DNA from: JAXGXJ01 sp040772905 | Lineage (GTDB): Bacteria > Actinomycetota > Thermoleophilia > RBG-16-64-13 | Length of the DNA: 64,000 bases | Assembly: GCA_040772905.1 (NCBI GenBank) | Contig: JAXGXJ010000009.1 | Span: forward strand, 62,001-126,000 | Direction: 5' to 3' | Part shown: positions 58,005 through 64,000 of the stretch, in pieces | How the letters are laid out: the number at the start of each line of letters is the position of its first letter | Position numbering within the stretch: position 1 is the stretch's first letter | Made by a program: the position numbers and the translations under genes | Notes under the pieces: model-generated | Told to the model about the DNA's origin: nothing | Seen by the model: only the letters and a program-made list of their open reading frames with translations | The model's database searches: none

Positions 58005-59656
58005 GGTCTGGCAGCGGCGTCCGCAAGGGCAGCTTTGTCGTCCTGCGACGCAGCTCCACATGCGCAAGCGACCGCGGCACCTATGAAATCGCGGAACAGC
58101 GGATGCGGTTTGGTGGGACGGCTCTTGAACTCGGGATGGTACTGACAAGCGACGAACCAAGGATGATCTTTCAACTCCACCACCTCGACCAGCCGTCCGT
58201 CGGGGGTGAGGCCGCTGATGACCAGGCCTTTGTCGGTCAGCTGGCTGCGGAAGATGTTGTTGACCTCGTAGCGGTGGCGATGGCGCTCGTAGATGACCTC
58301 CTCGCCGTAGGCTGCGTGCGCCTTGGTGCCGGGGACCAACTTGGTGGGTGACGCGCCCAGGCGCATGGTGCCGCCCATGTCGGCGACGTCTTTCTGCTCG
58401 GGCAGCAGATCGATGACCGGGTAGTTGGTGGATGGGTCGAACTCGGAGGAGTTGGCTCCCACCATACCGGCCACATGACGGGCGAACTCGGCCACAGCCA
58501 CTTGCATGCCCAGACACAGACCCAGATAGGGCACGCCCTTCTCGCGCGCATAACGGGCCGCCATGATCTTGCCCTCGATGCCGCGGACTCCGAAGCCTCC
58601 GGGCACCAGGATGCCATCCGCAGCCTCGAGGCGCGCCGTGATCTCCTCCTTGCGCAGGGTCTCAGCGTCGACCCAGATGATCTCCAGTTCGCGCCCATGG
58701 TGGATCGAAGCGTGCTTGAGGGCCTCCACCACGCTCAGGTAGGCGTCCTGCAGCTGTACGTACTTGCCTACCAGGGCGATGCGGACCTTGCCCGACGCAC
58801 TCTTCACGCGGTCCACCAAGGCGGTCCACTCGTCCAGCTGAAGCGGACCCACGTCGAGAGCCAACTTCTCCGCCACCAGGGTGTCGAGCCCTTCGTCGCG
58901 CAGATTGAGGGGCACGAAGTAGATGTGGGGAGCGTCGACGCAGCTGATGACAGCCTGTGGTTCTACGTCGGTGAAAAGAGCGATCTTGTCCTTGAGCTCT
59001 TGGCTGATGGCGCGGTGCGAGCGGCACACGATCATGTCGGGTTGGATACCGATGCTGCGCAACTCGTTGACACTGTGCTGGGTGGGCTTGGTCTTGAGCT
59101 CACCGCTGGCGTCGATATACGGGATGAGCGTGACATGGATGTAGATGACGTTCTGGCGGCCGATATCTTTACGGAACTGGCGGATGGCCTCCAGGAAGGG
59201 GAGACTCTCGATGTCGCCCACGGTCCCGCCGATCTCGGTGATGACCACATCCACATCGGGGTTGCGCGACACCCGGGCGATGCGCTCTTTGATCTCGTTG
59301 GTGATGTGTGGGATCACCTGCACCGTCCCACCCAGGTAGTCGCCCTTCCGTTCTTTGCGGATGACGTTGTAGTAGATGGAGCCCGAGGTGACGTTGGAAT
59401 CGCGGGTGAGGTTCTCATCCACGAAGCGTTCGTAATGGCCCAGATCCAGATCGGTCTCGGCCCCGTCATCGGTGACGAACACCTCACCGTGCTGGAAGGG
59501 GCTCATGGTACCGGGGTCGACGTTGAGATAGGGGTCGAACTTCTGCATGAGGATGTGCAGGCCGCGGCTCTTGAGAAGACGCCCCAGCGAGGAGCCGACG
59601 ATGCCTTTACCAAGGGATGAGACTACGCCACCCGTTACGAACACATGCTTCGCCAT
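58001..59656 (-). CDS. pyrG: CTP synthase
   Basis: A 551-residue enzyme making CTP from UTP with glutamine. The N-terminal synthetase domain begins with F-V-T-G-G-V-V-S-S-L-G-K-G. Then come D-P-G-T-M-S-P-F-Q-H-G-E-V and E-I-G-G-T-V-G-D-I-E-S. The C-terminal glutaminase has V-P-G-G-F-G, the nucleophile Cys in G-L-C-L-G-M-Q and the H-P-E-F motif. The ATG has a GGGAGAG ribosome-binding site. The 69-base gap after recN holds no convincing promoter. Confidence 0.96.
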   Translation of the reverse strand: MAKHVFVTGGVVSSLGKGIVGSSLGRLLKSRGLHILMQKFDPYLNVDPGTMSPFQHGEVFVTDDGAETDLDLGHYERFVDENLTRDSNVTSGSIYYNVIRKERKGDYLGGTVQVIPHITNEIKERIARVSRNPDVDVVITEIGGTVGDIESLPFLEAIRQFRKDIGRQNVIYIHVTLIPYIDASGELKTKPTQHSVNELRSIGIQPDMIVCRSHRAISQELKDKIALFTDVEPQAVISCVDAPHIYFVPLNLRDEGLDTLVAEKLALDVGPLQLDEWTALVDRVKSASGKVRIALVGKYVQLQDAYLSVVEALKHASIHHGRELEIIWVDAETLRKEEITARLEAADGILVPGGFGVRGIEGKIMAARYAREKGVPYLGLCLGMQVAVAEFARHVAGMVGANSSEFDPSTNYPVIDLLPEQKDVADMGGTMRLGASPTKLVPGTKAHAAYGEEVIYERHRHRYEVNNIFRSQLTDKGLVISGLTPDGRLVEVVELKDHPWFVACQYHPEFKSRPTKPHPLFRDFIGAAVACACGAASQDDKAALADAAARP

Positions 59657-59725
59657 GCTCTCCCTACCGCGGTCGCTTTGTGTGATCCGGCGGCACCGAC
59701 CCGGGAGGCCTGCGCCTCACCTAGT

Positions 59726-61537
59726 CTAGCAGGCACCCCGCGCGCTGTCTCGGAGCTCCCGGGCGTGCGCCATGGCTTCTGTGTCGTCCGGGCTTCCCCC
59801 CATCATTCGACAGAGTTCCTCCACCACCGCATCACCGTACAAAGGCACCAGACGGGTGGTCGTGCCGGCGAAGAGCGTCGTGTGCGGGTCGTCCGTGGTC
59901 TCCGGGGCCGTACTCTCTTTGGTGATGAGGTAATGGCGATCGGCGCGGGCAGCCACGGGGGCAAGATGCGTGACGACGATGGCCTGCGACCGACAAGAGA
60001 GTTCGCGCAGCTTCTGAGCCACGGCCACGGCAGTCCTGCCACCGATGCCGGCGTCTATCTCGTCGAACACCAGGCTCTCGTCGCCGGCGGCGCCGGCGAG
60101 AGCGCACTTGAGGGCCAAGAGGACGCGCGAGAGCTCGCCTCCGGAAGCCGTGGCCCCCAGGCTGCGGAGCGGTTGCCCCGGGTTCGCAGCGAGGAGGAAC
60201 TCCACGCCCTCCGCCCCACTCTCGCGAAGTCCTTCCCATCCCGGCCGGTGCCGCAATGCCACCTGGAAGGCCGCCCCGCTCATGGCCAGGTCGGAGAGCT
60301 GTCGCTGCACCGCCTCTTCCAGGCGGGGCACTGCCTCCTGACGTCGTTGGGAGAGCTGTGAGGCGAGATCGAGCGCGAGCGCGCATTGCGCGGCTCGCGC
60401 CTCCCCCATCCCCTGCAGATCGTCCTCAGTCCGCTCGAGGATCTCCAGACGGGTCTGGGCCTGGTGTAGGTGCTCGACCACCGCCGCTGTGGAACCGCCG
60501 TACTTGCGCGCCAGATCACTGTAGAGACGCAGGCGGCTCTCCACGATCTGCAGACGCCCCGGGTCCACACTCACTCCCGCCATGTAGGAGCGGAGGTCGC
60601 GCGTCACCTCAGTCAGGCGATATCGCATGTCCTGCAGTTCGCGGATGGGTGCGTCCACGGCCTCGTCGATGGCGGCGGCCTTCGCAAGGCGCGCGGCTGC
60701 CTGCGCGAGCAGCACACCGGCGTCGGGGTCGTCGCCCTCGCTGCTCAACAGATCGGCGGCGGTCCCGACCTCGAGGAGGAGTTCCTCGGCCCCGGCCAGT
60801 AGCCGCTGCTCGGCCGCCAGGTTCCTCTCCTCGGCTTCCGAGACGGCTGCAGCTTCCAGTTCGTCGATCTCGTAGCGCAGCAACCTCATCTCACGAAGGC
60901 GGCTCTCTTGTGATCGCTGAGCTTCCTCGAGAGCCCGCGCGGTGGCTTCGGCTTGGCGGAAAGCCTGCCGGTACCGCTCGGCCAGCTGCAGCGTCTCCGG
61001 CCCGGCCCATTCATCGAGCACCTGCGACTGGTAGGCCGAATCGAGGAGCCGGCGGTGCTCGTGCTGCCCCGCGAAGGACACGAGGCGGCTGAGCGACTCG
61101 CTCATCACGGCCAGGGTGACGGCGGAGCCGTTCATGTAGCAGCGGTTGCGTCCCTCGCGGCTGAGCCGTCTGGTGACGATGAGTTCGAGCGGTTCGACGC
61201 GCACTTCGCGCGTCGCCTCACCAGGGCGGGTCGCATCATCGAGGTCTCCAGGCGAAGACGGCAATGGCGGCGGCGGGGCCACCAAGTCTCGTACCTGGTC
61301 GGGGAGCCCCTCAAGAGCGGCCCTGTCCACAAGGAAGACCGCTTCGATGACAGCTTCATCTCCGGCCGTGCCTACCAGGCCCTCCTCCGCGCGCTCACCC
61401 AGGAGCAACCCCAACGCACGGGTAAGGAGGGTCTTGCCGGCACCCGTCTCTCCCGTGAGCACGGTGAGTCCCGGCCCGAATTCCAGAGTCGCATCCTCAA
61501 TCAGCACGAAGTTGCGGATACTCAGCGATGCCAGCAT
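59726..61537 (-). CDS. recN: DNA repair protein RecN
   Basis: A 603-residue SMC-like ATPase for double-strand-break repair. The N-terminal Walker A is G-E-T-G-A-G-K-T, with I-R-N-F-V-L-I-E-D before it. Coiled-coil arms occupy about residues 180-450. The C-terminal ABC signature S-G-G-E-L-S-R and Walker B V-F-D-E-I-D-A-G-I-G-G are present. The insertion near residues 90-115 is Pro/Ser/Asp-rich. The ATG at 61537 fits the family start; the frame open farther upstream overlaps nadK and is not used. Confidence 0.94.
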   Translation of the reverse strand: MLASLSIRNFVLIEDATLEFGPGLTVLTGETGAGKTLLTRALGLLLGERAEEGLVGTAGDEAVIEAVFLVDRAALEGLPDQVRDLVAPPPPLPSSPGDLDDATRPGEATREVRVEPLELIVTRRLSREGRNRCYMNGSAVTLAVMSESLSRLVSFAGQHEHRRLLDSAYQSQVLDEWAGPETLQLAERYRQAFRQAEATARALEEAQRSQESRLREMRLLRYEIDELEAAAVSEAEERNLAAEQRLLAGAEELLLEVGTAADLLSSEGDDPDAGVLLAQAAARLAKAAAIDEAVDAPIRELQDMRYRLTEVTRDLRSYMAGVSVDPGRLQIVESRLRLYSDLARKYGGSTAAVVEHLHQAQTRLEILERTEDDLQGMGEARAAQCALALDLASQLSQRRQEAVPRLEEAVQRQLSDLAMSGAAFQVALRHRPGWEGLRESGAEGVEFLLAANPGQPLRSLGATASGGELSRVLLALKCALAGAAGDESLVFDEIDAGIGGRTAVAVAQKLRELSCRSQAIVVTHLAPVAARADRHYLITKESTAPETTDDPHTTLFAGTTTRLVPLYGDAVVEELCRMMGGSPDDTEAMAHARELRDSARGAC

Positions 61538-61551
61538 GGTGCGTCGCCAGA

Positions 61552-62412
61552 CTAGAGCAGACGATCTCGGAAATGATGATAGAGACTGTCGCCGCTCAGC
61601 AAGGCCAGCGACGTCATCGCCGGCGTGGTCTTGATCTGCAGCGTGGCTCCAGTCGTGAGCGTGGCCAGGCGTTGGCCGTCGATGTCCACGAAACAGTCGC
61701 GATCGTCGCCGGTGTTGATGATCTCGAGGACGTCGTCGGGAGCCGCGACCACCGGGCGTACCCCCACCAGATGCGGCGCCACCAGGCTGATGACATACGC
61801 CTGCACCGAGATGCCAAGCAGAGGCCCTCCCGCGGCCAGGCTGTATGCGGACGATCCGGCCGGAGTACCGGCGACCACCCCATCGCACAGCACTTCGAAC
61901 AGGGTGACGCCGTTAATGGTGAGCGCCAGCGAACAGGCATGGGTGCGATCACCCTTACTGACGGCCACGTCGTTGGTGGCCCGGAACGAGACTCCCGCGA
62001 TGCTCGCCTCCAGTCCCAGCAGCGGGTATTCCACGAAGTCCCCATCCAGAAGCCGTCCCATGCCGGCCTCCAGATCCTGAGGGAGCACGGTGGTGAGGAA
62101 ACCTACTCTTCCCAGGTTGACTCCCGCCACCGGGATGCCGCGATCGCGCGTGAGATGGAAGGCATGGAGCATGGTGCCGTCACCACCGAGGACGAGGCAC
62201 AGACCCACGCCGTCCAAGTCGTCGGGTCCGGTTGCGAGCACCACGTCGCCTGCAGAAGCGAGCAGGTCGCCGTGCTTGCTCCATTCGTTGTTGGGGGCCA
62301 GGACTTCTATGCTGCGCTTCTTCAGGAGGGCGAGTGTGGCGCGCAACGGGCCTTCTGCGACCGCGGGGTTCCCGTGAGTGAGGATGGCCACGCGCTCGAT
62401 GGGCTGTTTCAT
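61552..62412 (-). CDS. nadK: NAD kinase
   Basis: A 286-residue kinase producing NADP from NAD. The G-G-D-G-T-M-L-H-A motif, the V-N-L-G-R-V-G-F-L-T segment and P-A-G-S-S-A-Y-S-L-A-A-G-G-P are all diagnostic. The ATG overlaps the tlyA stop by four bases. nadK between tlyA and recN is a conserved Gram-positive order. Confidence 0.95.
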   Translation of the reverse strand: MKQPIERVAILTHGNPAVAEGPLRATLALLKKRSIEVLAPNNEWSKHGDLLASAGDVVLATGPDDLDGVGLCLVLGGDGTMLHAFHLTRDRGIPVAGVNLGRVGFLTTVLPQDLEAGMGRLLDGDFVEYPLLGLEASIAGVSFRATNDVAVSKGDRTHACSLALTINGVTLFEVLCDGVVAGTPAGSSAYSLAAGGPLLGISVQAYVISLVAPHLVGVRPVVAAPDDVLEIINTGDDRDCFVDIDGQRLATLTTGATLQIKTTPAMTSLALLSGDSLYHHFRDRLL

Positions 62413-63242
62413 GTGTTCCCTGTCGTTTCCATGTGTGGTGTGTGTTCGACGAGGACGTCGACCGCCGCTTCCAGCGTATCAAGTGCCCAGCCCTTTTCTC
62501 CACCCCGCGAGAGGAGGAAGAAGAACTCCCTGTTGCCGTCGGTCCCGGGCAGACCTGAGTCCACCACTCCACAGAGAGCGACGTCGGTGTCTTCGATGAC
62601 GAAACGGCCCAGTTCCAGCAGCACCTGGCGGTGCACCTCGGGGTCGCGAACGATGCCGCCTTTGCCCACCTGGCGCGGTCCGGCCTCGAACTGCGGTTTG
62701 ATGAGCACCACGCCGCGGAAGCGGGGGGCCATGCAGGCGAACACCGCGGGCAGCACTTTGCTGACCGAGATGAACGACACGTCCATGGTGAGGAGGTCGG
62801 GCAAGAACGGGAGTCTGTCGGGAGTGAGATTACGCGCGTTGGTCTTGTCCAGCACGTGCACGCGACCGTCACCGAGCAACTTGCCAGCGAGTTGTCCCCG
62901 ACCGACGTCCAACGCGATCACGCGCGCGGCTCCGTTCTGGAGCAGACAGTCCACGAATCCACCCGTGGAAGCGCCCACGTCAAGGGCTTCGGCGTTGGCG
63001 ACATCCACCTGGAACGCCTCTAGGGCGTGGGCCAGTTTCTCCCCGGCCCTGGAGACGAAGCGAGGGCGCTGTTTGAGGCTGACCTGTGCATCGGCCGCGA
63101 TGGGAGTGCCCGCCTTATCGCTCACGCGGCCGTCCACCAGGACGAGTCCGGCCATGATCAAGCCGCGGGCCGCGCTGCGGGTGGGTGCCAGGCCGCGGCC
63201 GACCAGCAGTTCGTCCAGACGCATCCGCGCCGACTTGGCCAT
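62409..63242 (-). CDS. tlyA: TlyA family rRNA methyltransferase
   Basis: A 277-residue protein. An N-terminal S4 RNA-binding domain (R-L-D-E-L-L-V-x-R-G-L-A) is followed by a FtsJ-like SAM-dependent methyltransferase with D-V-G-A-S-T-G-G-F-V-D and the M-D-V-S-F-I-S motif. TlyA methylates ribosomal RNA (2'-O on 16S and 23S in Mycobacterium) and affects capreomycin sensitivity there. It lies between dxs and nadK with a 4-base gap to dxs, as in many Gram-positive genomes. Confidence 0.93.
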   Translation of the reverse strand: MAKSARMRLDELLVGRGLAPTRSAARGLIMAGLVLVDGRVSDKAGTPIAADAQVSLKQRPRFVSRAGEKLAHALEAFQVDVANAEALDVGASTGGFVDCLLQNGAARVIALDVGRGQLAGKLLGDGRVHVLDKTNARNLTPDRLPFLPDLLTMDVSFISVSKVLPAVFACMAPRFRGVVLIKPQFEAGPRQVGKGGIVRDPEVHRQVLLELGRFVIEDTDVALCGVVDSGLPGTDGNREFFFLLSRGGEKGWALDTLEAAVDVLVEHTPHMETTGNT

Positions 63243-63246
63243 GAAC

Positions 63247-64000
63247 TCAGTTGTCCACGCGCGGCTCTGCGGACAGGAGGCCTGCGCCGGCGGCGGCGAT
63301 GGACTCGGGATCCAACCCCACCTGGCGGCGGAGCACCGGCAGCGGCCCGTGCTCGACGAACTCGTCGGGTAGACCGATACGGGCCACCTTGGTGAGGATG
63401 CCTTGGTCGCTCAACAGCTCGAGCACGGCCGAGCCGAACCCCCCGGCCAGGGCGTTGTCCTCTATGGTCAGCAGACCCCGATGGGCCCGGGCCAGAGCGA
63501 TGATGGCTCGGCCGTCAAGAGGACGCACTCTGCGGACGTTGGCAACAGTGGCGGTGATACCCCGCTGGGCGAGAAGAGCGGCTGCCTCTTGCGCCATGGC
63601 TACCGCGGGCCCCAGAGCGAGGAGGGCAAGTTCCTCCCCCTGCTGCAACAGCTCCACCCAGGGGCCCTCGATGGGCAAGATGGGCCTGGTGAGGGTCACT
63701 CCTGTGCCGGCCGAGCGGGGGTAACGGATGATCGAGGGACCATCGAGTGTGAGAGCGGTGGCCAACAGCCGCTGCAACTCGGCCTCGTCCTTAGGCACGA
63801 ACACGGTGAGCCCGGGCACGATGCGCGAGAACGACAGGTCGAAGGCACCATGGTGCGTGGGCCCGTCCTCACCCACCAACCCCGCGCGGTCGACCGCGAA
63901 CACCACCGGCAGACGCTGTAGGCACACGTCGTGGATCAACTGATCGTACGCGCGCTGCAGGAAGGTGGAATAGACAGCCACCACGGGGCGCTTGCCTTCG
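63247..64000 (-). CDS. dxs: 1-deoxy-D-xylulose-5-phosphate synthase, C-terminal part
   Basis: Only the last 251 codons are in the window; the gene enters from the right edge. The pyrimidine-binding domain shows Y-S-T-F-L-Q-R-A-Y-D-Q, D-R-A-G-L-V-G-E-D-G-P-T-H-H-G with the conserved His, and I-R-Y-P-R. The transketolase C-terminal domain has E-D-N-A-L-A-G-G-F-G-S-A-V. Dxs starts the MEP isoprenoid pathway that ispH finishes elsewhere in the window. The start and the thiamine-diphosphate domain lie outside. Confidence 0.94.
   Translation of the reverse strand, partial: EGKRPVVAVYSTFLQRAYDQLIHDVCLQRLPVVFAVDRAGLVGEDGPTHHGAFDLSFSRIVPGLTVFVPKDEAELQRLLATALTLDGPSIIRYPRSAGTGVTLTRPILPIEGPWVELLQQGEELALLALGPAVAMAQEAAALLAQRGITATVANVRRVRPLDGRAIIALARAHRGLLTIEDNALAGGFGSAVLELLSDQGILTKVARIGLPDEFVEHGPLPVLRRQVGLDPESIAAAGAGLLSAEPRVDN

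Noticed and set aside
58005..58517. 171-codon upstream extension of the M20 peptidase frame
   Set aside because: It runs antisense-like through a different frame of pyrG, is Arg/His/Pro-rich and matches no family; ATG 58004 fits the peptidase N-terminus.
1..64000. CRISPR arrays, insertion sequences, prophage or integron features
   Set aside because: No regularly spaced repeats, transposase motifs, terminal inverted repeats or phage structural genes were seen in any part of the window.

Overview
The window is a gene-dense, GC-rich bacterial chromosome segment with almost no intergenic space and long runs of 1-16 base gene overlaps. It looks like a deep-branching, Gram-positive-type actinobacterium. 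This is inferred from an FHA (GarA/OdhI-like) gene paired with an FtsR-like MerR regulator, an RsiG-type anti-sigma candidate, a degenerate RsbW-like gene beside a SigB/SigF-type sigma factor, frequent GTG/TTG starts and two candidate leaderless promoters. No phage, insertion sequence, CRISPR array or rRNA was seen. No gene-free stretch reaches 300 bases. The two longest gaps are 16622-16860, holding only a short inverted repeat, and 30177-30352, holding a terminator-like hairpin and an AT-rich palindrome.

Layout of the plus-strand half (1-30176). Queuosine genes (queH 3' end, queA, tgt) lead into yajC-secD-secF, then a phasin-like gene with ubiB, recJ and relA, closed by two hairpins. Next come a metallo-beta-lactamase-fold hydrolase, hisS and aspS. 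A thioredoxin-like lipoprotein gene overlaps mnmA, which carries an N-terminal NifU/IscU-like domain. A stress-type cluster follows (DUF948 protein, small YtxH-like protein, degenerate anti-sigma, sigma factor) and runs into alaS-ruvX-mltG. Then come aroE and the type IV pilus motor and platform genes pilB-pilT-pilC, with no pilin genes.

Central regulatory patch (30353-37607). On the minus strand are rsiG-like, garA-like, ftsR-like and apt, plus gcvH. Diverging from gcvH on the plus strand are a roadblock (MglB-like) protein and an MglA GTPase. A large sugar-nucleotide transferase/degenerate phosphohexomutase fusion, a small Cys-rich protein and a tRNA-Pro(GGG) follow.

Minus-strand half (37698-64000). 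Read in transcription order from the right: dxs (partial), tlyA, nadK, recN, pyrG, an M20 peptidase, a Nudix hydrolase, ald, xerD, a fused deoB-punA, a DHH-CBS-CCA nucleotidyltransferase, an M50 protease, scpA, scpB and rluB, ending at a strong hairpin. A second run is aroF, tyrA, aroA, cmk-plsC fusion, ispH, der, plsY and gpsA, followed by the separately promoted tRNA-Pro.

Most genes are core housekeeping genes. The unusual content is in the fusions (NifU-MnmA, DeoB-PunA, Cmk-PlsC), a possible c-di-GMP/polarity control patch near the pilus motor genes, oppositely charged tails on YajC and SecF, and leaderless-type promoters.
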